DNA of 64,000 bases from Lytechinus pictus (GCF_037042905.1 NC_087262.1:24466501-24530500); one strand, 5' to 3'; shown: positions 10,459-21,260, counted from the stretch's first letter. Notes: generated by a model from the letters alone, not told the origin. Translations and numbers: made by a program.

Positions 10459-13093
10459 AAGCTTACAAGAGAAGACATGCATGATTTATTTATTTATATA
10501 TTTTTTTAATCTAAATGGAGGACGGGAAGCTAATTGACAAACAAGCTGGCCTTTGTCAGGGCCCTAGTGCTGAAATTGTACTTAAATGGAATTTCAGTTT
10601 TTTCATTTCAAAATATTGTTTTGCCATGAAAGGAAAATTGTGGCTTATTTTTAGTAGCTTGAGACCTTTTTTTTATTCAATTTCATGGCATAGATATTTT
10701 CAAAATATGTTTGTTGTTTGTATTGTTGCTTGATAAGCACGAACTGAACAAGCATATATGAAGCCATTTTTTATTATATGTTTTATAAGTCTCTCTTTTT
10801 CACCGCATATGGGTAGGTTTATCACGCGGTAGATCCGTGCAATACCTCTCACAGTGAACCCCTAATTCACCATGACTTGTCAATAAAACAAACAAAATTA
10901 CCTTTCAAAATCTGATCAAACTATTAAAGAATCATAAACCGCCCCTCGAAAGAAAAAAAGGAGACTTTGATACAGTCACAGTCGTAAAACATGACTTTGT
11001 GTTTCGTTTTTGTTTGCTCTTGTATTATGTTTCTGTGACATAATGTGAAGCGAATGCTTCTCAAAAAAGGACCGCCTGTATCCATTGACGTTAAACAAAT
11101 TGAATATAGGTATAACATGTTTGGTTATGAAAGTCATTTTCATAGCCAAATGGAAAACGCTGATCTATGCTTTTCATGTTTACTTTCCCTGTACACTGTT
11201 AAAACGCTGTTAAAAATGTTAAGCAATGCTGTTTAAGCACGCCACTCTAACATTATATTGCTTAAACTTTTTAACAATTGTTGAAACTTTTTAAAGCAAC
11301 TTGTTCAAAAATTTTAACAATAATTGTTAGAGTGACGGGCTTAAACGGCGTTGCTTAACTTTTTAACAGCGATTTTACAGTGTAGTATCATGATTCAATT
11401 GTCATGAGTTCTATTATACTGGCTACTCAGCTCGCCTCGCATACCATGTAACATATTCACATACTTTTAGAGCTTTTTCACGTTTGGCTACTCAAAGTAA
11501 GACATGATAGATGAGCTTGATCCGATTGGGTTCAACTATGGAAAGCCAACAGAGCGATATTTTCTTTGTTGAGAAGTAAATGTACTTATTCCTCTGCAAA
11601 CAAGATCACATCGATCAAGAACCAAAACAATATTTGATTTCTTCATCTTTTTATATTTTCTTGTTGTTTTTCTTCTTACTATATACTTCTCCCTTTTCTC
11701 CTCCTAGCTCCTCCTCCCCTCCTCCTTATTCTTCTTCTCCTACTTCTTCATTTTCTAAATCTTCTTCATTTTTCCCTTTTTTCCTTCTTCTTTCCTCCCC
11801 CTCCTCCTCTTCTTCTTCTTTTCCTCTTCTTCTTCTTTTCCTCTTCTCCTTCTTCCTCCTCCTATTATTTTTCCCCTTTTTCACATATACAGGTTTTTTT
11901 TTTTTTTTTTTTTTTTTTCCCCTACTATATAGTCTTATGTTTTTTTTCCCGTCACATCTAGCGGATTACAATATCAGTTACACCATATGTGTATTTATAT
12001 ATTTTTTCATATACATTTCTTTTTTGGATATATTTATATACATATCACTTATAGATACATATTTACACTTACCTTCTTCTCTTAGTTTGTTTAATGCTTT
12101 ATCATATATACTTATATGTCTTTTGCACATTATCAGTTGTTCCCCATTCTTTTTCCCTTTTTTTTCCCCCACTCTTATGCACCAGTTTATTAAGCCTTTC
12201 TTTGTAACCTGTTTGACCCACCTCTCACTAATTCTCTTGTTTTTCATCCCATTATCACTGTTTTGTTCCAGATCCTGTTTGATGTTGCCTGCCTCATTAT
12301 TTTAATCCCTCTTGGCTTGAGGTCTTTTACTGGCCTTACTTACACTAACTTCCCTTTGTGTCTGCCTACTCCTTTTCTTTCATCCCCTTCACTAACCTGA
12401 TTGGTCTTCTCTACTCACTAATGCCCCTTTTGTCTCCTTGTTTCTAGTGTTGCTGTAGCTTGTTTGTGGTCTATATTATGGTTGTTCCACTTTATATGTT
12501 TGTCATTTTGCCTCCGACGAAGATTCTGCTAGGATCGAAAGCTTAGGCCCCTTTTTGACTTTCCTATTATTTTTCTTCTACTACCACTTCTTTTCCTTCT
12601 TTTTTTTCTCCTTTCTTGTTGTTATTATGCTTAAATCTTCTTTCTTTTTTACTCTTGTCCCAGGTTTTACCTACCACTCGTTATATTATTCTGCTTCATC
12701 ATCCCTACCTACGTACCTACCTACTGGGGTGAGTCTGCGTTGAATGCTTATTTGGTTTGCGGTCTACTCCGGTACTGCCTCAATCTGAACGCAACATGGC
12801 TGGTGAACAGCGCCGCCCACATGTGGGGCCAGCACCCCTACGACTACACCATCCACCCAGCCGAAAACCCCATTGTCACCACTCTAGCACTGGGCGAGGG
12901 CTGGCACAACTACCATCACGTATTCCCGAACGATTACCGGACCGGCGAGTTCGGTTGGCGGATCAATCCGACTTCGATATTCATCGACGTAATGGCGTGG
13001 TTCGGTCAGGTTACGGATCGTAAGTTGATCGCGCCTAACATCATCGAGGCCCGTAAGCAGCGCACTGGGGAGAAGGTTCAACATAGTGATTAG
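6646..13093 (+). CDS. SCD: acyl-CoA delta-9 (stearoyl-CoA) desaturase, complete, 4 exons
   Basis: Join 6646-6871, 8456-8586, 9273-9478 and 12664-13093: 993 nt, 330 residues plus stop. It introduces the delta-9 double bond into saturated acyl-CoA in the ER membrane using O2 and cytochrome b5 electrons. The three diagnostic histidine boxes are visible: HRLWAH in exon 2, HRVHH in exon 3 (context [14 protein letters not shown]) and HNYHH in exon 4 ([12 protein letters not shown]), with hydrophobic membrane segments around residues 49-70, 76-85 and 190-210. All junctions are GT/AG and keep phase. The start was chosen because of the strong Kozak context CCACCATGG; an in-frame ATG at 6577 would add 23 residues, giving 353, nearer the vertebrate 359. 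No cytochrome b5 domain, as expected for animal SCD. No break or missing metal ligand is seen. Intron 3 is long and repeat-rich. A front-end desaturase follows 12 kb downstream on the same strand. Confidence 0.95.
7040..7270 (+). repeat. CAC/CAT low-complexity tract in intron 1
   Basis: Irregular (CAC)/(ATC) trinucleotide-rich sequence. The 129-codon reading frame across it (6970-7359) is a His/Thr/Pro-rich artefact of the repeat. Confidence 0.85.
7982..8082 (+). repeat. (GATT)n microsatellite, left part
   Basis: Imperfect GATT tetranucleotide repeats that continue at 8267-8400 on the other side of a tRNA-derived SINE. Confidence 0.85.
8086..8266 (-). repeat. tRNA-Leu-derived SINE in desaturase intron 1
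   Basis: Read on the minus strand, the element starts with TGGCCGAGTGG (A box, complement at 8250-8260), then TCTAAGGCGCC, a Leu-tRNA-like D arm. The B box GGTTCGATCCC follows (complement at 8206-8216), paired in a T stem CCGGGG/CCCCGG. A non-tRNA body (GCCCGTGAGTAAGGCATTTA) follows and ends in an A-rich tail against the GATT array. The anticodon arm is degenerate, so it is a SINE rather than a tRNA gene. Confidence 0.7.
8267..8400 (+). repeat. (GATT)n/(GATG)n microsatellite, right part
   Basis: GATT repeats grading into GGAT repeats before exon 2. Together with 7982-8082 it brackets the tRNA-Leu SINE, which appears to have inserted into, or expanded, the tetranucleotide array. Confidence 0.85.
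8456..8586 (+). CDS. SCD: delta-9 desaturase exon 2
   Basis: Residues 76-119, including [20 protein letters not shown], which carries histidine box 1. Acceptor CATCCAG|, donor CAG|GTATAT. Confidence 0.93.
9273..9478 (+). CDS. SCD: delta-9 desaturase exon 3
   Basis: Residues 120-187 plus two bases, beginning [16 protein letters not shown] with histidine box 2 and continuing through [17 protein letters not shown]. Acceptor TTTTTCAG|, donor AAG|GTAAAT. Confidence 0.93.
9828..10460. repeat. ~630-bp (TAG)n trinucleotide microsatellite in intron 3
   Basis: Near-continuous AGT/TAG repeats with scattered GCA, ACT and AAT variants. ORFs on both strands here encode poly-Leu, poly-Tyr, poly-Ser or poly-Thr and are repeat artefacts. 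Confidence 0.95.
11192..11384. mobile_element. palindromic MITE in intron 3
   Basis: TACACTGTTAAAACGCTGTT at the left and AACAGCGATTTTACAGTGTA at the right are inverted, and the complementarity continues inward (GTTAAGCAATGC against GCGTTGCTTAAC; ACTCTAACA against TGTTAGAGT). Total 193 bp, no ORF. Confidence 0.7.
11640..11940 (+). repeat. polypyrimidine low-complexity tract
   Basis: CTT/CCT-rich run including a T tract near 11900. The 241-codon frame across it is Ser/Phe/Leu-rich and not credible as a protein. Confidence 0.85.
12150..12560 (+). repeat. possible 3' end of a Penelope-like retroelement with hammerhead-like motif
   Basis: The segment GCCT-CCGACGA-A-GATTCT-GCT-AGGATC-GAAA-GCTT-AGGC (12510-12548) has hammerhead topology: a GATTCT/AGGATC stem, a GAAA box after it, and outer GCCT/AGGC pairing. 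The CUGANGA core reads CCGACGA, one base off. Such motifs commonly mark ends of Penelope-like elements. No reverse transcriptase remnant was seen, and the upstream boundary is a guess. Confidence 0.35.
12664..13093 (+). CDS. SCD: delta-9 desaturase exon 4 and stop
   Basis: Residues 188-330. Contains [20 protein letters not shown], then [16 protein letters not shown] with histidine box 3, and ends with a charged tail before TAG at 13091-13093. The acceptor CCCAG| follows a long pyrimidine tract. Confidence 0.94.
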
Positions 13094-13450
13094 CTCTCGT
13101 TTACGACATTTTTTTTTCAGCGTGTACAGAGTAAAGACTGAATGATATGTGATGGGAGAGGGATGTAGTAAATGCGTTCTCTTTAATCCTCGTAGCAGTA
13201 TTACAATTATTTTTTGAAACGAGAATCTAGTTTTCTTTATGTATTAAGGCGCATGCACACCGAATACAATCCGGCAAACAGTGCCCATAACCGTATACTA
13301 ATTGCGAAATAACAGTTCAGGATATATCTATTTGCCTTATAGTAAAAAAAAATCATCTTCACTTTTCTGTGAACTGTAGTGCCGATGAACCGGATTTGGG
13401 TTATTACAATAAAGTTTATTTTCTTTAGGTGAATATCTTTTTCTTGTTAT
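13094..13450 (+). other. probable 3' UTR of the delta-9 desaturase
   Basis: AT-rich sequence after the stop with a canonical AATAAA at 13408-13413. The true cleavage site is not determinable here, and later AATAAA words exist. Confidence 0.5.
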
Positions 13451-14504
13451 GAATTCGTTAGTCTCAACTTTTCAGTAAACAAGTACAAAAACTTTGTTTT
13501 GATAAATATTAGTGATTTTTAGCATAGTCAGCCGCCCCGCCCTACTTCTAAAACCTTTAGGGCGATTCGAACTCAAACTTATTTTGAAATGATTCAGTAC
13601 CCACTAAGGGAAAACTAAGCATTTGAAATTTGATAGATGTGTTTGATTTCAAAATGATATAACAATTAAATTTAAGTTATTTAATTTAATTTATTGGTTT
13701 TTTTTTTGAGGGGGGGGGTCTTAACCGCGAAATAAAAAAAGGGGTCATTCATTGTATGGCCCATTCATTCGGAACATGAGCGTGATGAGAAGAAATAGAA
13801 GCCTTATTATTCAGACAATATTTTCACATATATTATGGAGCTTTGTAGATGAATTAAAACGAACGATGACTATTTCTATGCGTAAGTATTGAATATATAT
13901 TTTTAGTCACGTGATGCATTGCGCAAAGAGGAAACAGCCGAAAATTTTTAGCGAAAATGGGGAGCAATCGCAAGCGCTGTTTCAATATAAGTTATCTGGG
14001 GGTTAAAAAAAACAACTGCAGTATTTACAACGTTATTCAAATGAGAAGACTTCAGAATACTGTTCGTCCCAGTGTGAATATTAATTGATTTAAGAGTTCA
14101 AGAATCTATTTGAGAATGCAGTTGTCCACTTTGTGCTTATAGTTTCAGTTTTGAAGAGGATAACTTGATTTATAATCGTTGTTTCGTAATGAGTATTCGA
14201 GTAAAGTCTTCGAAGTTGATATTTGAAATTGATTTTGATGCGACGACAAAATGTAAGAATTATTGTATATATTTTGTATACAACTATATATAATTCATTT
14301 TGGTTGAATTGTTTTTAACAACTGCCCTAAACACTAGGGCCTATAGTCTGTATTATCATCTCTGGAGATTATTATAATATTTTTTGCAAGGTCGATAAAA
14401 GCTGATATTTTGTCTTTCGATAGTATTCGTTTTTAGGACACCGACCTCTGAAGAACATTTCAAAGTGAATGTTTTTCTTGTAGATCATGAATGTAGTTTT
14501 GTTT
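13451..14504. other. intergenic, nothing recognised
   Basis: AT-rich sequence with a short G tract near 13710 and CACGTG at 13909. No supported gene. Confidence 0.4.
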
Positions 14505-14838
14505 GATGGTTTTTGCGATAGATTTCATTATGGAGAGGCATTTTATATTGTGTAGGGATTGGTGATGGTTTACCAGTTTGATGTAAAGTACATGCGATTA
14601 GATTATAATGGGTATATTTGTTGATTGGAAATTGGAGATATAACAAGTGATCAAAATCACTATCAGAATAAAATAAGTTTTGAGTGATGGTTTTTGCGAT
14701 GGAGAGGCATTTTGTATATTGTTTAGGGATTGGTGATGGTTTACCAGTTTGATGTAACTCGCATGCAGTCAGATTATAATGGGTATTGTAAATTGCAAAT
14801 AGGAGATATAACAACTGATCAAAATCACTATAAAAATG
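14505..14838 (+). repeat. tandem duplication, ~181-bp unit, two copies
   Basis: The block starting GATGGTTTTTGCGAT recurs 181 bases later, sharing 'ggagaggcattttatatt', 'agggattggtgatggtttaccag' (split here for length) and 'gatcaaaatcacta'. The second copy is shortened by small deletions. Confidence 0.8.
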
Positions 14839-14934
14839 AAAATATTTATATTGTGATCGTAAAAAATATGTCTACGCATTGATTTAAATAGAAATGTTTG
14901 CGTATATGGTGCTCGTGTGGTTCTTAAGAGATCA

Positions 14935-15080
14935 AATTTTTGTTCTTCTTCTTTCTCTTATTATTATTGTCATTATTATTATTTTCTTCGATTCTTCTTC
15001 TTCTACTACTTCTTCGTCTTCTTCGATTCTTCTTCTTATTCTTTTTCTTCCTTTTCCCCCTCCTTCCTTTTTTTCCCATT
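14935..15080 (+). repeat. polypyrimidine (TTC/TTA) tract
   Basis: Low-complexity TTCTTC/TTATTA sequence. Ser/Phe-rich frames here are artefacts. Confidence 0.8.
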
Positions 15081-15389
15081 TATCTATTTCCCCGTTTTGT
15101 TCTGTTATTCTATTGTTAACTTTTGTTGGCCTTTGTTTAATTCAGAATACTTTCCTCCGGTCAAATCGCTGACTTTTATGTGTTTTAATTCGCCCCCAGT
15201 GCCATGTGACATAAAGCTTAGTGATTGATCTTTGGGCAGATTTCTACGATTGACTTCATTTATTACGATGTAATTATCAAGTCTCAGCCCCACGAGCAAT
15301 TCCTCACCTTTGTGGTACTGGGTGACCATTTTACGATTAACTTGAGTCAATTAACACACTACTATTAGTCACATATTTGATTGTGTATC

Positions 15390-15885
15390 ACATGACACAC
15401 TCATTATGGGACATGTTGAGTGTGGCACACATAGGTTTGTAAATGTAAAACGTGCAATTGTGTCATATAACACACTAGTGTATCATGCTACACACAGGTG
15501 TGTCGTTGGACACACAAGATTAATGTGAAACGTGTAAGTGTATCACGCAACTCTCAGATGTGTCATTGGACACAAGTGTGAAACGTAAGTGTATTATACA
15601 GCACTCATGTGTGTCATTGGAAGACGACAAGTGTGGAACGTGTACGTGTTTCATGCAACACACATGTGTATCATTAGATAGACAAGTGTGAAACGTGTAC
15701 GCGTTTCATGCAACACACATGTGTGTCATTAATAGACAAGTGTGAAACGTGTAAGTGTATCATGCAACACACAGGTGTATCGTTGAAAACACATGTGAAA
15801 CGTGTTAGTGTATCATGCAACACACGTGTGTCACGTCATTGGACACAAGTGTGATACGTGTATATGCAACACAAGGTTTGTAATA
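15390..15885 (+). repeat. ~55-60-bp minisatellite, about eight copies
   Basis: Imperfect direct repeats of a unit containing GTGTATCATGCAACACACA, GTGTGTCATTGGACACA and AAGTGTGAAACGTGTA. Each unit has an internal inverted component (TGTGT..ACACA), so single strands could fold. Confidence 0.85.
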
Positions 15886-15888
15886 AGC

Positions 15889-16335
15889 CAGTTCGGAGTT
15901 CCATTCTGCGCATGATCAGAAGAAGGTCATTTGAACTCTTGATGGCATGGTGGTTTGATATTTAATGAGATAAGCACCGACACTGGTGTCTTGATTATTC
16001 ATATATTCCTTTTAAATGCGTTTCCACCCTGTTTCCACTGGAAACCGACTGGAAAGCAACAATGCGTTCAGTAACAGCTGGTATTTAACATGTCTAACAG
16101 TTGGCCTAGTACATTGTAATAGCAACATGCGAATGCATTCAAAGTAGAAATGCAACAAACACCTTTATAAAGTGTTCATTGATTGATATTCTAGTCACAT
16201 GGTCTATGCAATTTGTGCATCTTGCTATGTCTGGCCAGCTTATGTAATATCTTGCTTTGAAATTTGCCTATCCTAATGGAAGAAATGAAAGGTCAATTGT
16301 ACAAACTTGCCCATGAGGTATCTATTGGACACACC
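15889..16335 (+). repeat. dispersed ~450-bp repeat, copy A
   Basis: Matches the complement of 25455-25925 across its whole length: for example TGCGCATGATCAGAAGA, TTTAATGAGATAAGCACC, CTTGATTATTCATATATTCC, AACAATGCGT, GTTCATTG and TTCTAGTCAC in the same order. Copy B starts within about 4 bases of the first front-end desaturase splice donor. Confidence 0.85.
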
Positions 16336-16754
16336 AAGAGCTGTTAATATTCCTCGTCCTTCTCGATCTCTGCTATATACCATTTGGATCTAGAATCTTG
16401 ATAACAAAGGTTGTCACCTATATAGAAAAAAGTTGAATATATTGTTTGTTTTATTACAAATATTTGGTTGCCTTGGTCATGTTCGCTTAACATGTTCAAT
16501 GTGTGTGATCTTTAGGAGTTGACTCTAGGAAATTATTCATGTTCTTTGTCACGTTTAAAACATGTAACTTTGTTTACTTGTAAAATTTTGCGTTCGATGA
16601 TGTGTTGCTTGTAAATATGTTAATTTGAACATATAAATACAACATGAACGTATGTCATAGCACCAAGAATTCTATTTTAAGAATGTGTCTCGTCGTAACT
16701 GCAAAATAAGATAAGGATTTCTTATATATTTGTCTTCGTTTTTATTAGATACAG

Positions 16755-16992
16755 AGAGTACCGAAGCGATGACGTCAGTTGCCATCAAATGAACCCGCCG
16801 AATGAAAGTGCGTGTTTCTTATATAATATAGGAGAATGGCTGCTATGGGAATTTTATCGCTTGCAACTTATTTTTCAGACGAGCCAAAGTCATTTGCAAA
16901 GTGTACAGACGACCGTCACCTGCGACTTTGTTTAGAAGTTAGAACCAGCCCGCCATGACACCATGGCAACTGAAGTCACACTTCGGTACTCT
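16755..16992. mobile_element. foldback MITE, 238 bp
   Basis: AGAGTACCGAAGCGATGACG (left) and the complement of ACTGAAGTCACACTTCGGTACTCT (right; shown as CACACTTCGGTACTCT) form ~32-base imperfect inverted ends that also include CAGTTGCCAT/ATGGCAACTG. No ORF. Confidence 0.65.
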
Positions 16993-17622
16993 ATAACGAC
17001 CTTTTAATTTGACTGACGCAAGCATTACTCCTAGGAGTCTGATGTAGGGTGATGTCCCTTCAAACAAATATTTTGGAAATTCTGATTTTAGTTCTTCTGT
17101 TATCAAGTGCCAGTCAACTTATTGTTTGCGTTTGTTGAAAGAATGAAAATTTATAAACGACTAAATAAATGCACGCAATTTATCAGTGTAACATGATAAA
17201 TTATATATGACTGTTTTGCATTTTTTTAATTTATGGCTTTTTTCTTCTCTTATATATTTAGACCTATTAGTGTGATGAAAATGACCGATTAAGATTAATA
17301 TGCAGAAGACGGCAAGTAGATGGAGATGGGGAAAGAGTGATTGATAGAAAAAAAAAACAGAGTGAATGAAAGTGAAAAGTAAATAAATGATTAAAATCAA
17401 CCCGAATCACGCTTACGAAGAAAGAACAAAAATACATTGTGGAAGAAGGATAGCATATACAAAAGATAAAGTAACAAGTAAAATTAAAATGATTAAGAGA
17501 TAAAAGATGAGATAAAATGGGCGATTTGTAATAGTAAGAAAGATTGAAAGAGAGACAGGGGTCGGTGGCCGGGGGGGGGGGGCAAGACCCCACAATTTCC
17601 CGGTCATATTTTGATGTGAACA

Positions 17623-17783
17623 GGGGTCCGTTTCATGAAATTCGTCGGCACTGACAAGTTGTCTTTCTCCGACAGTTACCATAGCAACAGTCAGAGGCCA
17701 GTGCTTCTTAGCCAATCAAAACCAAGGATTTCACTAAAATAGTCAGCACTGACCATTTAGTTTAACTTTGATGAAACACCCCC
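17623..17783. mobile_element. short MITE, GGGGTCCGTTTCAT ends
   Basis: Left GGGGTCCGTTTCATGAAA and right TTTGATGAAACACCCCC are inverted. The interior includes CAGTTACCATAGCAAC. Same family as 19318-19473 judging by the ends. Confidence 0.6.
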
Positions 17784-17799
17784 AGCGAAGCTCTATGCG

Positions 17800-18180
17800 C
17801 AGGGGTAGCGTGATGCCCCCCCCCCCCCCCCCAAGAAAAAGAGGGGGCTCAGCATGGCATGTGTGGCAAATATTTCTTTATAAAAGTCCCGAGCGAGCGA
17901 AGCGAGCTGGAAATTGTTCGGCCTCATGAAAACGAAATTCTAATTAGTAATTAAAGGGGCGTGTTTAGCCTTTGGCTATTAAATGACGTAGGCAATGCTT
18001 GGGCGGTACCTCCGGAACTTGTCGAAGTTCAATATTTTCACCCTGATTGCGACTGTTATTGCATGACATTAAACAAGCTATTCTTTTTACCTCCATGCTT
18101 TTCTTGACCTCATACACATACGCCATTCTTTTTTCTTTTACTTTACTTTATTTTTAATTCTCAGTAGCCTGGTCGTATTC
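17800..18180. other. intergenic with poly-C tract and GCGAGCGAAGCGAGC word
   Basis: A C tract at 17817-17832 and GAGCGAGCGAAGCGAGCTGG near 17892 mark a decayed member of the dispersed 'poly-C plus GCGAGCGAAGCGAGC' repeats seen at 21.1, 29.8, 46.5 and 59.8-60.3 kb. No gene. Confidence 0.5.
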
Positions 18181-18189
18181 TTAAATTCT

Positions 18190-18625
18190 CCTTTGTTTTC
18201 CTTTCTTATCTTTTCTTCACTTTTCAATTCACCTTCCACTGGCATTTTAGCGCGATCTTTCATTCTACCTTATTTCCCGCTTCTTTTTGTCTCTTTTTTT
18301 CCCCCTTCCGCCACAATTTGCCATTTACTAATTCATTTCCCCTCTCTCACTCATTTTTTAGCATTTCGGGATGAAATTTGTTTTTTCTAACATGTTCTTC
18401 TTTTCTCCATTTTTCCTCTTCCCTTCCGTTTTACCTTTCTTCTCTTTTGGTTCTTTTTCCCTGTTCTTTTCCTTTTTATTTTTTCCTCTTTCCTCTTTTT
18501 CTTCCTTTCTTTCCCTTTCTTCCTTTCTCCCTTTTTCCTTTTTCCCGTTTTTATTTTTTTTCGGTGACTCCACCGGGGGGGGGGGGGCTGCCACCCCTGC
18601 CCCCCCCCCCCCCCCCCGCCGGTTA
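18190..18625 (+). repeat. polypyrimidine tract ending in G and C homopolymers
   Basis: T/C-rich sequence followed by a G tract (about 18576-18589) and a C tract (about 18600-18617). Overlapping ORFs on both strands are low-complexity shadows. Confidence 0.85.
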
Positions 18626-18807
18626 CGCTACTGGGGATATAAGAGAAACAGAGTGTGAAGGCAGACAAACGCAATGAAAGAATATGATTGATATTGTTAA
18701 AATCATTGATTTGGTAAAAAGGTGAAAGAAGTGAAAATATGATATATTTTACATTACTCTCGCGCCAATTCTACGAAGATGTTAAGAACATATAAATCAC
18801 AATTTAA

Positions 18808-19205
18808 AGGGGTACTCAGGGCTGAAAATATTTTTATCTACTATATATAGAGTAAAATTCACAGAGCAAAATGCTGAAAATTTCAACAAAATAAAGAGTA
18901 TTTTAAACTTTAGCAATATATTGTGAAAACACTTATATACAGGTCGTCATGAAAATTAATCAGGTGGGCTGGTTATGTCACATCCCCACTTTTCCTTTTA
19001 TGTTATTACATGAAATCATAATTGTTTCATTTTTGCATACTTTAATGTGTCCCTTGTAATGAAGCAATTGCAGCATTGAATATTTCATGTATTAAATCAG
19101 TTTTAAATCATTTTTTTTTTCTTGGAGGACAAAATTTGAATAAACATAATTTCATGTTATACATCAGAACAAGTGGGGAAATGAAATGGTAAATCCGTCA
19201 TTTCC
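18808..19205 (+). mobile_element. TTAA-type element, family AGGGGTACTCAGGGCTG, copy A
   Basis: Starts AGGGGTACTCAGGGCTG directly after TTAA (18804-18807) and aligns along about 400 bp with 28409-28825: shared GTGAAAACA, CGTCATGAA, GTGGGCTG, CCCCAC, TATGTTATTACATG and a T tract. The right end is not clear. Confidence 0.65.
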
Positions 19206-19317
19206 ATTAATTTTTAAACGCCCCTACCCCAACCCCTCTTCCATGTAATTCCTGGTTCTATACGTAAATTACTAGTACGCCTACAGAAGTATAGGGTGGT
19301 GCAACGAAAGATGACCA

Positions 19318-19473
19318 GGGGCCCGTTTCATAAATGACTTGCAAATGTTGTAACTTTGCCATTATGGCAACTACCATGGTAACCTTGATTCGGATTGGCT
19401 GCTGAGCCCTGTTACCATGGTAGTTGCCATGATGACAAAGTTACAGTTGCAAGTCCTTTATGAAACGGACCCC
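19318..19473. mobile_element. short MITE, GGGGCCCGTTTCATAAA ends
   Basis: Left GGGGCCCGTTTCATAAATGA and right TTTATGAAACGGACCCC are inverted, followed inward by ACTTGCAA/TTGCAAGT and CATTATGGCAACTACCATGG against its complement. 156 bp, non-coding. Confidence 0.75.
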
Positions 19474-19479
19474 AGGTGG

Positions 19480-20840
19480 ATGTCTTTTACACTTTAAGTG
19501 CAAATAATACTTTTAAAAGGTCAATAACAAAAACAAAACACTTCTTTTTTTTAGTTTAAAAATAAATTAGTTAAACTAATCTTCTACATATGAATTTATT
19601 GTTGTTATGACCACAGTCCCAATGGCCTTCATACAATTGACTCGTCATCTTTCCAGGATATTAGGAATGATTTCATGTCTCCGGGCTTTAACATAATCCC
19701 AGGAATCTTGGATTTTTTTATAAACATGTTCTTATTTGTTGCCAAAGATTGGAAATGGGCTTTTGAATCCATGATGATTGACCACGGGTTTTCCATCAAA
19801 TTCGTTCATGTAACTTTCTACATGGAGGCTGCCAATTTGTCATCCAGAAAGACATTTATGGCTATGCCTATATCTCTCTAGAGGGCGATAAACCAGATTC
19901 ACAGGTGGTCAAAAAATCAATATATATACGATTATCTTCCTACAAAGCTTATTTTGTATAAAATGATTTATAATATAGTATTGGAATAATAGTAGTAGAT
20001 TCAATATTATAAAATATATCAAGATGCCATTATGAGTAAAAGATAAAGGAGATGAGTTTCAGTTTGGCTGCTCTCCCTTCAATTTTTGTTTTGGTTTGTT
20101 TTGTTGTTCTTTTGTTTTTGTGTGTTTTATATAAAATCTTTATTCAGATTGTTGTACACTTTCTAGGTATACACGTAGAGACTTATTTATTTTGTATTGT
20201 CTTACAAAATATGGAGAGATATATATATATATATTTTAATGGGATAACCTATTCACATCTTTATTCAACAAATTACTTTATATATCAATGTTATTATTTG
20301 CTCAGAACTTAAAAGTCTTTACGTTTGGATTTTTTCATCATACAATACCGCATTATTATACAATAATTACAAGTGAAAATAATTGTTTTCTTTGTTTATA
20401 TTATGGGTTGTGATAATCTTTGTTAAAAAAATGTTTATCATAATGTATAATACTTAATTTGTTATGTTGCTGTATATATGTACTTCACTTTGTTTTGTAT
20501 ATTTTACTTATTACCCTTGTATGTATGAAAAATGTGATATTATCTTAATAAAGGCTAAAAAGCATTAAACAAAATATTTCGTTACACCACCCTATATATT
20601 CACTTTACGCTTACATGCAGTGCGGCTACTTCTCACGTCCTCTACCATCCATATGGGCTAAGTCCATTAAGTCTACTATCACTTTGGTCTCATTATCGTT
20701 TGGTCTGCACTATGGTCTAATACCCATTTCGTCTATTTTGTTATTTTTTCTGTTTTTTTTTCAGTGAAAATGTATTTGGTTCATTAACAGTTCATCTAAT
20801 AATGTAGACTACGTGGTGTGAAACTTAGTGGATATCAGAC
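19480..20840. other. intergenic, nothing firmly recognised
   Basis: AT-rich. A 68-codon frame at 19675-19881 reads more protein-like than its surroundings but has no family motif and no convincing splice context. It may be a worn transposon or gene fragment. Confidence 0.35.
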
Positions 20841-20841
20841 G

Positions 20842-20897
<56 letters not shown>
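20842..20897. repeat. (AT)n microsatellite
   Basis: Almost uninterrupted AT dinucleotides. Confidence 0.95.
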
Positions 20898-20899
<2 letters not shown>

Positions 20900-20990
20900 C
20901 AGCCTAATTAGATATTAGTGGTCAGTTAGCCACATGGCAATTATAGCAAAAACGCCGCTTGCATGAAGTAGGATTAGATCAATAAGTGGG

Positions 20991-21260
20991 CAGTCGCGTA
21001 CAGATGGGGGGAGGACTTGGGTGGGTTTTGCCCATATAATAATAATAACGACCACGAAAAAAAAGAGAAAAAGAAACAAAAAGAAAGAGAGAACGGTGAA
21101 ATGTGATATCATTTTTCAAATTCTATCACAAAATTGGATTTTTGTAATAAAAATGTCGACATATTTTGCTCGCTTGCTTCGCTCACTCGCAAGTTTTTAT
21201 AGATTTTACGCGATACGCCATATCAAGCCCCCTCAAATTGTTTGGTTCATTACGCTACTG
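20991..21260. mobile_element. CAGTNGCGTA-ended non-autonomous element
   Basis: Left CAGTCGCGTACAGATGGG and right TTACGCTACTG are degenerate inverted ends. The interior shares blocks with the complement of 52879-53114 (TATCACAAAATTGGATTTTTGTAAT, here cut for length, and CGATACGCCATATC). No target duplication is evident. Confidence 0.5.

Noticed and set aside
9726-10482. Long minus- and plus-strand ORFs (up to 250 codons) of poly-Leu, poly-Tyr, poly-Ser or poly-Thr
   Set aside because: They are direct translations of the TAG trinucleotide repeat in different frames.
11580-12305. 241-codon + frame rich in Ser, Phe, Leu
   Set aside because: Pyrimidine low-complexity sequence inside the delta-9 desaturase intron; no domain, no splice logic.
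12510-12548. Active hammerhead ribozyme
   Set aside because: The core has C in place of the invariant U in CUGANGA, so activity is not expected for this copy; kept only as a structural observation.
15390-15885. CRISPR-like regular repeats
   Set aside because: Repeats are contiguous and imperfect without unique spacers, in a eukaryotic genome.
18358-18677. Overlapping ORFs on both strands, Phe/Ser-rich and Lys/Glu-rich
   Set aside because: Opposite-strand readings of one polypyrimidine tract with homopolymers.
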